Notes under the pieces: model-generated | The model's database searches: none | The model's input: only the letters and a program-made list of their open reading frames with translations | What the model was told of the DNA's origin: nothing | NCBI GenBank assembly: GCA_037447605.1 | Contig: CM074806.1 | Span: 2,027,140 to 2,091,139, forward strand | DNA length: 64,000 bases | From: Zygnema circumcarinatum | Taxonomy: Eukaryota; Streptophyta; Zygnematophyceae; Zygnematales; Zygnemataceae | Direction of reading: 5' to 3' | Shown here: in pieces, positions 51,280 through 63,769 of the stretch | Numbering within the stretch: position 1 is the first letter of the stretch | Layout of the letters: each line of letters opens with the position of its first letter | Translations under genes and position numbers: made by a program

Positions 51280-53393
51280 TCTCCCTTTGCGCAGTGAGTT
51301 CTTCAGCTGTCATCTCCTTTTTGGAGCAGAGCACCTTGCTACGATGGACATCGTTCATATGTTGCACATGCTTGCTGCATCATTAGCAGTGGAGTCAGTT
51401 ATTATTTCTTTTTCAAGTGTTTCTAGATTTAATAAACAGCACAAAAGCTAAGCTAGTCAATTAAGTCAACTAGTCAGGGGTCCCCTTCTCTAAACTCAAA
51501 GTATCTCTCCCAACTTATTGTTTAAGTTTGGTAACTGGATGGTCACGACTTATTGTGTCTATTGTTATCCAGCTAAACTACAACAGTTGGCCAACGAAAG
51601 ACCATAGCGATGCTTTCAAAATACACAGTTCCTTTGGGCCACACTCTAATTAATTTGATGCGGTTACTGCAGAAGATCAAGAATAGCTAACCATGCGCAA
51701 ATTCCAGCACCTTCACAGCAGTCGAATGGTGCCACACATTACAGTGACTGCGTACCGCTACATCGTTGTCGAAGGGACTTGCTTTGGTAAGAAGCTGACT
51801 TCTACCCTATGTACATTTTTCTGAGATTTTCCATGTCTCCGGGCCAGTCATGGGATTGAGAGGCTCAATGCCTTGGGTCCCCAATGCCGATACGAGTCAA
51901 TGATGTGAAAGACTGCCTCCGTTTTGCGGCCGTACGTAGTAGATGTGGCTGCCCTTTGGAATTGTGAGAAGTCCTTGCCCCAGCTTTCGACAAACTAGGC
52001 TGTGAATGCGAGGTGTTGCTGATAGGAGCTCTTGCAGGTGCTGTTTTCCTGCAGCTGAGTTTGTAAGTGCTCTGCCTTTGCAGGTTTAACAGGAGACCGA
52101 TGCTGGGCATGTTTTGCCGCATCAACTCAAGAAGTATTTCTGCCCCTCACAGCTCCTATCTTATTCACCGAACCCGTCCACTTCCCTTATGAGCAGCGAA
52201 GCAGTGTTTCTTGTCCGTGGATACGTTCTGGCAATAAAAAAATTGCATAAATGAACGAGCAATCGTGCTGCGGCCACTTATTTCCAGCAGGGTTTTTCTG
52301 CTGTACTAAAAGAGTAAGAGTGGCCCAATGCAGTGCGTTAAACCCCGCGTTTCCTATGATGGAAACGTGATACCATCCGCAGCCAGCAATAGAGCCAGTC
52401 ACTGTCTTGGCCCTATAGGAACTCAAGAGTGCCAACAAGCAGGTAACAATGTACATGTGTGTACATTTATATTCTATTTGAGCACTTGTCATTTATTTGA
52501 GTGAGAGTTTGTTCTCTGGATCATGAGGGTCGGGGCGCCTTTGCAAGTTATGTTCATATTGAACTTTTCGACGTCTGTGCTGTTTCAAACGTGTGGTACT
52601 TGAGGCGATTTTTGGATAAGTTCGGTGAACTGTCCTTCGTAGGCATCTCGTGATTTGTGTCACAGCACGTGAACGTTAGCGAAATTTGGACACCTCATAT
52701 TTCTGGGTACATGTCTTCGTCCTCATATGCCATTAGAAGAAAGTTCGTTAGACAGTTGATACAGTGAAGGGCATGTGGCTAAAACTCTTCACATCTTCTT
52801 TTTAAAGGGCATGAAATCTCCAAAAAATCAGAAAAAATGTGTTACTGTCGTGGTGCCATAAGCACACCAATCACAGGCCTCGGCGGATGACAGACTGACA
52901 AGTTCACCTCACAAATGTATCTCAAAATTGGAGAACACAGCGACCGCTTTACCACTATTGAGTTGGATCCCAGCTTGTATTGGATCGGCTAGCCGTACAG
53001 GAGGACCTACAAGAAGGATCAACCTGGAGTTCCGTCGGCTACTCAGAAAGTCACCTCAGCTTCTGACACAACAAGCAACTTCCTTATATCCAAGCCCCCT
53101 CTTTATTTGCAAGACCTGCAGAAGAAGAGGCCCCCACATATGCTGATCGCCTAAGCGAGGAGTTCACAAGAATGTTAGTGGGCGAAACAGCACCTCCCGA
53201 GCTTAGCCAATGTTCCCGTAGCGGAACTAAAACTGCTCTCTCTTTTGGTTGCTTGTTGGCTTATACTCAGGTATGAATTGGTCTCGGAAAGGAGAGCAGC
53301 GCAAAGCAGCTGGTTGCAAGCGATGGAAGTTGTAAGAGCATGGGCAGGGGTCCATTCATCTCCCTGGCCTCTGCTGCTCAATTGTTTCGCTTG
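51280..53393. other. Intergenic region after the PPR-SMR gene
   Basis: The region includes the 3' UTR. A 70-residue open stretch at about 53063-53270 (reading EEEAPTYADRLSEEFTRMLV, ending at a CAG|GTATGA donor) looks coding but could not be joined to anything. Confidence 0.4.
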
Positions 53394-53936
53394 CTACTCA
53401 TTCACCACCTTCAGCTGCTTTTTTTGCTTCTTAGACATGTTCTTCAATTTCTTTGGATTTGTAATCATCTGAAGCTTCATGCCGGACTTCAGCTCGTTCT
53501 CCGCCTTTCGCTTTTTCCGCTCCTCCGTAGCTTTTCGCTTTTCCACTTTATTTGCCCTAATCCCCTCTTTCAACTCGGCTAACCTCTCTTTGTAAGCCTT
53601 CTTCACCTGCTTCTCTTTTTCCTTTTGTTCCAGGGACAACTTTTTCCCACTCTTCACCTTCATAGCAGACGACCTGACCGTCTTTGGTACTTTCCACTTC
53701 CTCCCTGACACCTTGCCCGCCATCACTCCATCGAAAGTTGGCGCCCCGTAGCCCACCTTGTTCCCTCTCACAGGTCGATCGGCGTCCTCCTCCATTGCAA
53801 CAGCAGTTCTCTTCGCGTCGGGAAAGGCATCTTCAATGATGGCGTCAGCTTCGCCTTCATCCTCCTCCCGAGCTCTCTTCCTCTTCTGCCCTCCCTGCCC
53901 TTCATCCAAGAAACGAAAGTCGATCATCGACGCCAT
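53394..53936 (-). CDS. CGR1/CCDC86-type rRNA-processing protein, single exon
   Basis: A complete 180-residue frame, strongly basic in its C-terminal half. The family block starts at VSGRKWKVPKTVRSSAMKVK followed by SGKKLS. It continues through a charged helix (EKEKQVKKAYKERLAELKEG...EERKKRKAENE) to MKLQMITNPKKLKNMSKKQK and KQLK. Yeast Cgr1 and human CCDC86 are nucleolar and needed for 60S subunit and pre-rRNA processing; the GR-WK and N-KLK-MSKKQ-K positions match. The N-terminal 70 residues are acidic with a KRKRAREED patch that may serve as a nuclear signal. The MASMIDFRFLDE start is the first ATG. No introns. Confidence 0.85.
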   Translation of the reverse strand: MASMIDFRFLDEGQGGQKRKRAREEDEGEADAIIEDAFPDAKRTAVAMEEDADRPVRGNKVGYGAPTFDGVMAGKVSGRKWKVPKTVRSSAMKVKSGKKLSLEQKEKEKQVKKAYKERLAELKEGIRANKVEKRKATEERKKRKAENELKSGMKLQMITNPKKLKNMSKKQKKQLKVVNE

Positions 53937-55297
53937 GTCCTACTGAATGCCTGGAGCTGACGAGAAAGCGCTCCTTTTAATAAAACAGGAGGAACAGAGG
54001 GCTGTGATCGCGCGGGTCGAAGGGCGGCAGCAACAGCAGCAGCAGCAGGTAGGCAGGCAGGTAGGCAGGCAGGCAGGCAGCGCTTTAGGGCTGCAGGGAT
54101 TAGGGTTGCGGCGGCGGAGGGAGTGCGCTCGCAGCAGGGGAGGGGGAGGGTGTTCTGCCGCCTAGCGTGAATCCGTACCATACGGCAATTTTTGTCACGA
54201 CGCAGAACAATACACGGCATGTGCTAGCCCTAGCCCTAGCCCTAGCTAGGGTTGGGGCACTGCCATGCAGGCCGCGACAAACCTCAAAACGATCATAACT
54301 TTATTCGTTTACGATACTCGTTTTAAATCGATTTATAAACTAGGATTTTATTTTCGCACGTACGGGCGGCCGTCCCTACTGGCGGCTCGCTCATGATGGG
54401 ACCGCGGGCGAGGGAGCGGTCGTGGGAGGACGATCGAGTACGGACGGGCGCGGCTGTGGGCTGTGAGAGTGAGCGAGCGAGGGAGGGAGGGAGGGAGGCG
54501 CGCAGGGCCCTCCCTCGAGCAGGCTCTCGCCGCTTTGACGCATTGCTGTACCGCAGAGGCAGAGACAGCGTCGCCATTGCGAAATTGATTGAAGTAACAT
54601 CAGTTTCACCATAACGTGTCATACAGAAGTGTAATTGAAGTCATCGAATTGATGAATATTTCTGTTGTGTTCTCCAGACACGTCCCCCTGCAGTATTTGC
54701 AACCAGGTTCTGTTCACATTTCTAGAAGACGAGCGTTCTCATATTGTTCGTTGCCTCTAAGAGTTCCCAATGCCTCCTTCCCACCCTCTCCACATTCTGC
54801 ATTTCCTGCAGCCCCACATGAAGGGGGCGGAAACTTCCAAAGTACGGGAGCCGCGAGGAGGACAAAGGGCCACGGGTGATGGGGCTGCAGTGAAGTTACA
54901 TGATGCGAACCCTAACAGCATAATTCCTTTTTTTGCAGATTTCCGATGTTCACCTACATTATTGCATTCAACTATAAAGTACAAAATCTGTTGTTACAAA
55001 ACAAAGTCGCCAAAAAAAAAAAAAAAAAAAACAAGAACATCGGAACACGAGCGCAGGTTTCTAAGGTTCTCTACTCGACCTGTGTAAAGAGCCCTCCTCG
55101 AAATCCGCAGCCTGTATGGCCGGCCCTTGACCATCACCTCCAACGCGTATTGCCTCCCCGTCCTGCGAAATGCTCCCACCACAATTAGTCCATCTCCTGC
55201 ACCTTGAGCTCACGCGCCATGCAGCAACCTCTCCCCTCCTGGTCACAGCTTGAGCCCCATTTCCTGCAGGCTCCTCCTCTCAATCCTCAAGCAGAGC
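53937..55297. other. Intergenic region upstream of the CGR1-like gene
   Basis: It holds a CAG/GGCAG array (54026-54080), CCCTAG repeats (54223-54252), and a GAGG/GAGC array (54470-54500). A second 3' segment near 55.0-55.2 kb probably is the PPR gene 3' UTR; it contains a 19-base A run (55013-55031). Confidence 0.45.
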
Positions 55298-58200
55298 TCA
55301 CTCCCTCAAGCTGAATCCCCTCGCCTCCCAGGAGAGTCTCTGCACCTCATTTTGCCGGAAGGTCTGCAGTGTGTCTGTGCTCAGTGCTCTCCCTACAGCA
55401 ATATGCTTTTGCTCGTATAGCTTCTGAGCTAGTAGATAGAAACCTGCTTTATTACAGATTCGAATAACGTAATTATAAATGTGTTTGTCAGGAGGGGGTC
55501 CTTTCCTTCGCATCTCGCTGCAAGCAAGAAGAGTTGAGTTGGTATTAGTTTACGGATGCCCGCGAAGCCATAATGAGATGGAAAAGCCAAACCGCGCATA
55601 CAACTTGATGCATTCATGGACTCTCCCGAAAGAGAGGAGAGACACAAGACAACAAGTGCAGTGGAATCGTTAACTCACTTAAATATACTAAGGGCCCGCT
55701 TAAAAGATCCTGCCTCCTCCCACATGAGGATGAGAGTAGCGTAGGTCGCCTTGTTCGGCGTTACTCCCTCCCGGCTCATGAACTTGTACACATTATATGC
55801 ATCTCTATACATGCGTGCCTTCCGATATATGTTGATGACTGTATTGAAGGTGATCACATTGGGACAGATGCCCGCATCCTGCATGCGATTAAACATCTTT
55901 GTCGCCTCTAAAAGCCTTTCAGCTTTGCCGTACCTGCGCCCTTGGTGACATTCCCATTCGAGCTTAAGATGTATGCTTGGATGCCGTATCCCCTCCCCCC
56001 ATGCAAGGCATATGAACCATTCAAAAGCATATACAAGCGTTCTTTACGATTTCCAGAGGAGTGAATTCCACTAATTTTTCAACAACCCTCTCTCTCTTCC
56101 ACCGGCTCAATTCAGAAATCTCAGCACGTACACGTGGATCATGTTGGTGTAGGTGAAGCTTGTGGGTTTAACTCCTTTCTGAAGCATTTCGTCAAAAAGA
56201 GAAGCAGCGTCTTCGACCTTTCCCTCCTTCCCAAACAAGTCGATCATAGTGTTGTACACCACGTCATCAAGAGTTGCTCCACTGTCCTTTAAACCCTGGA
56301 AAACAACCTGTAGTCCCTCCACCACCTCCACTCTTAAGCAAACAAACATCATCCATGCCTGCCACTTTCACTGTGCCAAGTCCCCACCCAATGCACTTCA
56401 TTTCAATTCATCTTCACCTTCGCTTCATCGAAGCGCCCCGTCTTGGCGTAAAGGTTGATCATGATGCTGTAAGGCACCGCCTGACATCTCCCCGCCTCCG
56501 AGGCCTGCCCTCGCCCACATCGCAGAATTCAACACAAGAGACGAGCTCGCTAGCAGTAGGCCGCGATGTATTGCTTCATGGCATCCTCGCAGTCCTTTAT
56601 CTTTCTTTAAAAAAGTCATGTTTAAAACTGCATTACTCACCACCACCTCCTCAAATAACCTCTGTGCTGCCTCAATCTGTCCGTGCTTGCCAAAGGCATC
56701 CATCATGGCGCAGTGAGAGACAATGTCCACGTTTGCCCCAGACTTGTGCATCTCCTTGAACACTTTCACGGCGTCCTGCAGCCGCCCCAACTTCGAGTAC
56801 AGCGCAATCGCTGCACTGCCCGAAACTTGGCGCGTGCCCTCTCCGCTAGGCCTTTGCTGCAGAGTGGGCCCCTCCATCCCCATTTTCAGGATCAGCAGAA
56901 CTTCGTGTCTATCAAAAAAGTACAGCGCACCCTGCGTTAAAGGAGTTGCAGACGCAGGATGTGGCAAAAAAATAGGCAGGAGAAACACACTCAAGGAGCT
57001 CACGGGAAGAGCAGCGGCTAGAAACATGTATAGGCAATATAAAGACAAGAACCAATGCTCAGGAAGGCAGTTCAAAAACTTGAGCTCTGTCTACGAATTT
57101 TCAAGTAGTCAAAGAAAACTGCCTGGCCATATTTAGGTCAATCACGGGACTTGTAGCTCTATATTGTAGTATTCAGAACCTTTGCTAATTTACCCGTTCC
57201 AAGGTCTACATGAAACACGATTCCAATCGCAGGCGAGTTTGCTTCAGAGGCCGAACCCTCCCAGACTAACCTGCGCTGTCCTCAGCACTTTCTGCGCTTC
57301 TGTGTCCAACCCCATTCGGCGGAACAGGCCCACCATGGTTTCCAAAAGCACCATAGTAGGTTGCACTTTGTTTGCAATCATTTCCTTGTAGATGATGGCT
57401 GCTTGATCGTCTTTCTTTGCACGCACAAGGGCGGTAATAATTGTTCCATACAGCACTGACGTCATCTGCCAAACAATTTAATCCATGCCCCATTTCGTTC
57501 TAAGCTTGTTCTCACACTCAAGAAAGGTCGAATCAGATCAGCATCCTTTTGACGTATCAACACCCAAAATAGTAACTAAGCTGAAGCGAACAGTTTAGAC
57601 AATTTCTTGTGCACAACTGTATGATGGAGATTTGGCGTTAATGCTTACACCCATTTGTTATGATCATGTATGGCAATGCATGAGAAATGTTTCGAAAAGC
57701 ACAAAATGTTCGTTATCACCCACAATATGTTAATCCTTCCGTAAACTGTACCCAATGAATAACATCTTTAAATTCAAATTTATTTGAAACTTCTGTTTGA
57801 GATAGGAGTGTTTAAGGATCCAAGAGCTAGGCCAAGGCGTTTGAAGGCTGAGTACAGCTAAAGAACTAATGAAAAGAGGGAAATCTATGCATGAGGGCTA
57901 AGCATGAAGTAAATCTTCTGCAAGATATTGCTGTACTCTCAAGAATGTAAGGCTTCGCCCCAAACCTGAAAATCTTGCTGCAAGCTCCGAAAATGCAGAA
58001 GGGCATCATCGACTCGCCCCAGATTGGCATGAAGCCAAATAAAGTTATTATATGTGTAGAGGTCTGGAGGACAGCCCGTTGCTCGCATCGTTTCCAACAA
58101 CTCCTCCGCTTTCTTCACGGCAATCTCCCCTATCCCCTTTGCCATCTTGCTATACATGGTCATTATTGTATTATATGATATCAAGTCCGGCTTCATGCCC

Positions 58201-61200
58201 TTGTCTCTCATGCGCTGCCACAGACAGAGACGAAGGAAGATTGCTGCAATTAGCCCTCATTTTCTGCCACTGTCTTAACTCACTGAAAAAAAAAAAAAAA
58301 AAGGGAGGGTCAATACTCACATCCATGAGCGACCAAAGGCAATGGGCATAAACACAAAGTCTATCATTGCTCCTCTGTTTAAGTTTTTGAAATCGCTACT
58401 ATTCGAAACTTGCGACTCCTGTCTTATTTTAGATGTCTAAACACGACATCACATGCAAGGGCATGCGATGGTTGAGCATGTGTGATAGTTCATTGTGATA
58501 CTCAATGAAAATGAAGGTTAAGAAAGTGTAAGTGGTTGATACTGCATGATCAATTCTACAGAAAAGATCCGTCCCTACAACAACCTATGGCTCTTAAGAG
58601 AAGGGAGGAAGAGAAAACAGAGAAAGAAAATGCGTGTGAGAGAGCGAGAAAGAGAGAGCGAGAAAGAGAGAGCGAGGGAGACCAAACCTCCAAAACATTT
58701 TGTGCCATTTCCAAATCGCCAGTCTCTGCATATACGTCAATAAGCGCATTGTACGCTATTGCATCTGCAGGAACGCCTGCCTCTTCCATCTGCCGTACGA
58801 CTCGCTCTACATCTTCTGACCGGCCCAACCTCCGATAGGCAGAGGCCATGGACACCCACAGAGCCTGGTCGATGGGCCTCCCTGCCGCCAAAACCTGCGC
58901 AAAGGTCTGGAGATAGCAGAGCGGAGAATGGTTCAGGCCATCCAGAATGTGCAGTGCTACTAGGGCGCCTTGCAGGCTGAATTTCAGCAAAGGAGTCATA
59001 TTACAACACTTACAACTTCTGCCTCTTCGATTCTCTTTGCTCGGCCATAAACGCTAATTAGAGTACACATTGCATTCTGATCTTGGGCGGCTCCTTCCAT
59101 TCCTCTCAGCTTATCGCATAGGAGTACCGCATCTGCCAGGCGGTCTGATCTACTTAGCAGCTTTATCACTGTCGTCAGGACTTCCTGCACACATGAATAA
59201 AGAACAGTTGGCAGCTGAAAGTGACTTACACTGCAGAAAACATGGCTTTGCCTGAATCTTTGATGCTAATAAATGGAATATGCCGCTTACCTTGTTTGGC
59301 ACCAGGCCGCGGTTCTTCAAGCTGCCGTACCATGCATGGGCTTTGCTGTAACGTTCTCCCTTCGTGTACATTGCAATCATCACATTGTGTACATATAGAT
59401 CCAGTTCCACACCTGTTCCCATCCTGTTTAATGATGAAAATTTCTCTGCTGAAAATTTCAACACATAGGTCAAGCTGACTGCAAACTTACCTTCGTTCTA
59501 TCTCGACAGAAAATGGACACATAAACTGTTGAAATACGAGCAGAAAAGTAACAGGAGGAAGGGCAGGACATTGGGTGCTCCCTGCTCCTGAGTTCTCATA
59601 TGAGCAACTATTTTTTTGACGTCCAATACCAGAAAGTGGCTGCTAAGAAAGAGGACTTGATGCGTACTTCCTATCTATGCATATAGAACTTACCTTTTTC
59701 CTCCATGTTTTTTACAAGTTCCTCTGCCTTTGCCCATTGGCGTGCACGGCCCAATGCTCCGAGCACGGTAGTCCCCAAATGTGGACTTGTCAGCTGCTTT
59801 TTCTCTGCCCATTGATACACGATCAGACCTAAATCTCCTGATACCTGCTGAACAAATTCCACATCATATACCACACGTGGCTTAATACAAACCAATTGCA
59901 CAACTGGACTCCACCTTAGAGATGCTATGCAGGTTCGTAGTGCACGCTTTCCATAGCAGATCGAACAGGACCCCCGAAAGTGAGCACTCTAGGAGCCAAA
60001 CAATGCGACAAGAAGCACGTTGACCGTCTTAGCTTCAGCCAACCTATCAAGGCAGGAAAGGTAGTGCGAACGTGGGGCACGGTGTTGAATTCATCTTGAC
60101 GACAGCACTTAGAGACAAGAAAGCACATTAACTTGCCGAGAACGGACCTTTTTTGTAACTGAAACAAGGGAATAGCGATTGAGCTTTCCCTTAAAGCCAT
60201 CCAAGGCAGCCATGACTCCCGCCTCCGGATCACCTCCGCTCTGCTTGGAGGCCTCGTATGCCTCCGTTACAGCTATAACAACCTTCTGGACAAGCTCCTG
60301 CTGAACCCAGCAGTCCTAGCAGAAGTAGCTATTAAAAAACGAATACCTTCGTGAAAAGAGTAGCTATCAAAATGAACTTAAGTCCTTCTCAAGTTTAACA
60401 GGTGAAGGAAGAATCTTCTAAGCTGCTGATGCAGGAAGCCAGCAGATTAGACCGGATGTCAATTCACCATTTGTCTGACAGTAACCCCATTTAATTGTCC
60501 TAGAAGCTTAAAGTTACAGATACTAACAAAATAACAGTAGCTCTTGAATTTGAACAAGAATGAGAACGAATGTTGCAACCTCGCCATGTACGCAAAACAC
60601 TCCCAATTTTTCAGGCAAAGAAGCTGCAGTTGCCAAGTTTTTGCATCGTGCTTTTGATTTTTAACTAAAGTATCGCAAATTCGTAAATTTTTTCGTAAAG
60701 TTTTTCAATTTGCTGGCTGGTGTATGACAGTGAACCTCAATTCCGTGATGGCGAACAACCTCTGCTTGCATGTTCGACAGGTTCCTATTAATAAATATGA
60801 ACGGCATTCACTATATTGTACTCAATGAGTGTATATCCTAACGAATGAATATAAGCTAAACGTCAAAGTTTTGGTTCAACTTTACAATTTCTGGCTGCTT
60901 CTGGACTTGACCTTTTACTTCCTGACATTGACCCGAAAAATCAGACAGTCCTTAAGTTCCTCCATCAGGAGAGCACATAATGTTCGGGGAAGTGGAGTGA
61001 TGTGGGAAAATAGGAAAGTACTCACTGGGTCCTGTTGTGGTCTGCGTTTAGGTCGTGGACCAATGCTGCGCTTAGCTCCCAAAGCCATCCCCTTTTACCC
61101 CCGGTCAGCATTGTTAGTCTCGTGCGTGCATTTGCTGTCAGACCCAAAAAACTAGTATTTGTATCGTATTTGCCATCAATATGCAAAAAAACGCCAAAAG

Positions 61201-62096
61201 GAAAGATTCGCATCCAAAGGTGAAATTCTCTGAGTGCCGTTTAAGACCCTCGATTCCAAAAACAAAAAAACCGCTCACCATGCTTAAAGGCAAATTGACA
61301 CGTAACTACTTAGCAATGAAGGCACATAGAAGCAAAGGGAAAGAAAAGTGCAACAAATGCGTTCAGTTGCCTGATGGGAGGAGATTTCCCCTTCCTTCCA
61401 TAGGCATGAGCGAGTACAGAACAGTACATTACGACTATATCAAGATGCACAAGCAAATTGTATTTCAGGTTTGCTGTTCAGACATTTCCTTATTAAGTAG
61501 AATTGATACAAACGCATATCCGCTGAAGATTGCAAAGGGACTGCAGGAACATTCTGCTACATGAAGAGAATTTTGAAAGCCAAACCCAATCTAAACGTTG
61601 CTCCCAATCTAAAGCAAGCCCAAACTAAAGACCCGCTTACAATTGCGCGTGCGAAACATCCCACTACCGTTCTGTCGTAGCGACACTACTACAAAGGACG
61701 AAGTTATTGTATCTTGCCTCCTGTTAATGAGGAGAAGAAGCTGAATAGTGAAAGGAGGAGAGGACGAACCGTGATAAATCTAACCAGAGGAGAATTAAGT
61801 AAGAAAAAATAAAAAATGCAGTTAAAAAAACTAATTAATTCTGAACTAGCCCTCCGGCCCTGGGAGATACATACTTGGTGCTCAGCAGGAGGTGCAGTTG
61901 CACTCTCCGGAAGAGTGTTGACATTCACTCTCGTCGAAAGAGGAACCGCTGCTGAGGCGCTTCCTTCAGCTCGCAGCTCATGCCGCCCGCGGTCTGCAGG
62001 CAGACTGCTGGCCGAGGCAGGAGTGGCGAGCGCAGGGTTGGTCACGCCCAGAGCGAGCGAGCTCCCGACTGCGGACGGGAGCGCCGTCATGGCCAT
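55298..62096 (-). CDS. Large P-class PPR protein, 14 exons, EMB976-like
   Basis: Exons: 62096-61875, 61091-61026, 60315-60148, 59847-59694, 59412-59291, 59184-59014, 58906-58688, 58214-57966, 57465-57271, 56931-56641, 56480-56418, 56307-56132, 55933-55679, 55517-55298. Every junction is GT-AG and the phases close into 856 residues. Exon 1 is a Ser/Ala/Thr-rich targeting sequence (MAMTALPSAVGSSLALGVTN) with few acids, fitting a plastid. A basic stretch (KRSIGPRPKRRPQ) follows. At least a dozen PPR units run to the end, e.g. HNVMIAMYTKGERYSKAHAW, AIAYNALIDVYAETGDLEMA, DVVYNTMIDLFGKEGKVEDA, VITFNTVINIYRKARMYRDA. P-class PPRs bind organelle RNA for processing, stability or translation. Arabidopsis EMB976-type proteins have the same layout and a similar C-terminal tail without a PLS or SMR domain; that orthology is tentative. 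Heavy intron content is unusual for PPR genes of flowering plants but common in early-diverging plants. Confidence 0.85.
61092..61874 (-). other. PPR gene intron 1 with an antisense open frame
   Basis: 783-bp intron. On the plus strand, ATG 61181 to stop 61564 codes 127 Lys-rich residues (MQKNAKRKDSHPKVKF...) with a CNKC pair. No family was recognised; it may be chance. Confidence 0.35.
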
Positions 62097-62609
62097 GGCG
62101 GAGTAGGAAAGCAGACGCCGCAGTGTATGTCGATGCGCAACGAGGAGGGAGGAAGGAAGGGAGGGAAAGTAAACTTCCCTTTCAGGCTTCCGCTGGCAGG
62201 ACACGAGGGAGGGGTTCAGCTCGGAGGCGCCATGGCCGCTGGCCTGCTCCTGGAGGCCGGGACTGCCCTTTCTGCGGTTCCATGGAGGATAGCTCTGTGT
62301 GCACGGACTGGATAGAGCGTTCCCTGCTGCTTCAGTAACATGCTCGGGCAATCCGTTCAGTTCAGCGACACAGAACCCCCGCAGGCCCGCCGTACAGGAG
62401 TCACTTTGTACGGAGCGGCGACGGAAGGGCGGACAGCAGGAGCGGGGCCAATGGCGCACCGCCAGCTGGACAAAACTATCCGCCTCTCCGTATTCTCTTG
62501 CGATAAGGCTGACAGCGCTCTTGACTTTCCACAAAAAAAAAACTTTTTTGCGTTGCCGTAGGCAAAAGCTTTGTCATCGTTTTCATCTGTACGACGAGTT
62601 CGATTAAGG

Positions 62610-62935
62610 TGTCAAAGATGAGTTTGATGAAAATGGAGTATAGTTTCCGCGAGTCTGACGTTGGCACGTCGCGCGTCCTGATTGGTTGTGTGTTTTGTTG
62701 GATCGAATGTGCAGAAAATGGGGTATTCAGTTATTGCCACGTGCTTTTGTTTTATGTGACCTACGGATTCGATTATGTTGTCAAAGGTGAATTTAATGAA
62801 AATGGGGTATAGTTGCCGCGAGTTGGACGTTGCCACGTCGCGCGTCCTGATTGGTTGTGTGTTTTGTTGGATCGAATGTGCAGAAAATGGGGTATATCGC
62901 GTATTTATGTAGTCATTGCCACGTGTCTTTTCTAC
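62610..62935. repeat. About 170-bp tandem repeat with CCAAT and CACGTG-like motifs
   Basis: Two units start near 62618 and 62788 (GA(G/A)TTT(G/A)ATGAAAATGG). They share ACGTTG(G/C)CACGTCGCGCGTC, CTGATTGGTTGTGTGTTTTG and TTGGATCGAATGTGCAGAAA. Each ends in an ATTGCCACGTG motif. They lie about 500 bp upstream of the PPR start. Confidence 0.85.
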
Positions 62936-63222
62936 GCACGACAGCGTTCTGTTTGAATGTTTTACGGGACTTATTGTTGTAATTACGGTTTGTGTTGCAG
63001 CGTGTTTAACTAAACTGAATATCCAGTCAGTTATTGCCACGTATCCGCTTTTTTTTTTTTTTGGATTGTCGAACGGAATGTGGTATACCTCTTATCCAGT
63101 CAGAAATTGCCACGTGGGTGTTGTGGTGTTTTTTTGGATCGTTTGTAGGAAATGGGGTATGTTTTTTATCCAATCAGGTTTTGCCACGTAGCCCTAAATT
63201 TGGAAAAAAATAAAAAAAAAAA

Positions 63223-63283
63223 ACCACACACAAACTGCGACGACAGAATGCGGCGTCATTCTGTTGTCCAGTTTGTGTGTGGT
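63223..63283. repeat. 61-bp hairpin, arm ACCACACACAAACTG
   Basis: Left arm ACCACACACAAACTG pairs with CAGTTTGTGTGTGGT, and GACAGAATG with CATTCTGTTGTC, around a CGGCGT loop. Flanked by A runs. Confidence 0.9.
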
Positions 63284-63468
63284 AAAAAAAAAAAAAATTG
63301 ATTTTTTTGGATTGTCGAACGGAATGTGGTTTACCTCATATCCAGTCAGAAATTGCCACGTGGGTGTTGTGGTGTTTTTTTGGATCATTTGTAGGAAATG
63401 GGGTATGTTTTTTATCCAATCAGGTTTTGCCACGTAGCCCTAAATTTGGAAAAAAATAAAAAAAAAAA

Positions 63469-63529
63469 ACCACACACAAACTGCGACGACAGAATGCGGC
63501 GTCATTCTGTTGTCCAGTTTGTGTGTGGT
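63469..63529. repeat. 61-bp hairpin, second copy
   Basis: The sequence is the same as the hairpin at 63223-63283. Confidence 0.9.
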
Positions 63530-63769
63530 AAAAAAAAAAAAAATTGATTTTTTTTTTTTTTTTTTTTTTGGATTGTCGAACGGAATGTGGTATACCTCAT
63601 ATCCAGTCAGAAATTGCCACGTGGGTGCTGTGGTGTTTTTTTGGATCATTTGTAGGAAATGGGGTATGTTTTTTATCCAGTCAGGTGTTGCCACATAGCC
63701 CTAAAATGGGAAAAAAACTGAAAAAAAAACTGTCGTTTCAGTTTGTGTGTGGAAAAAAAAAAATCCGAA

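Larger units (their letters stand above)
63063..63760. repeat. About 250-bp tandem repeat, two full copies and one partial
   Basis: Units begin GGATTGTCGAACGGAATGTG at 63063, 63309 and 63570 (periods 246 and 261, the latter due to a longer T run). Each carries ATTGCCACGTGGGTG, TATCCA(A/G)TCAGG and GCCACGTAGCCC, then A-rich DNA. Units 1 and 2 end in a 61-bp hairpin (63223-63283 and 63469-63529); unit 3 has lost most of it. Confidence 0.92.

Noticed and set aside
54223-54252. Telomere-like repeat
   Set aside because: The unit is CCCTAG, not the plant CCCTAAA, and there are only four copies. It is a short simple repeat.
62107-62534. Upstream extension of the PPR first exon (frame open to 62534)
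   Set aside because: No ATG occurs in the extension, and the targeting-like leader begins at the ATG at 62096.
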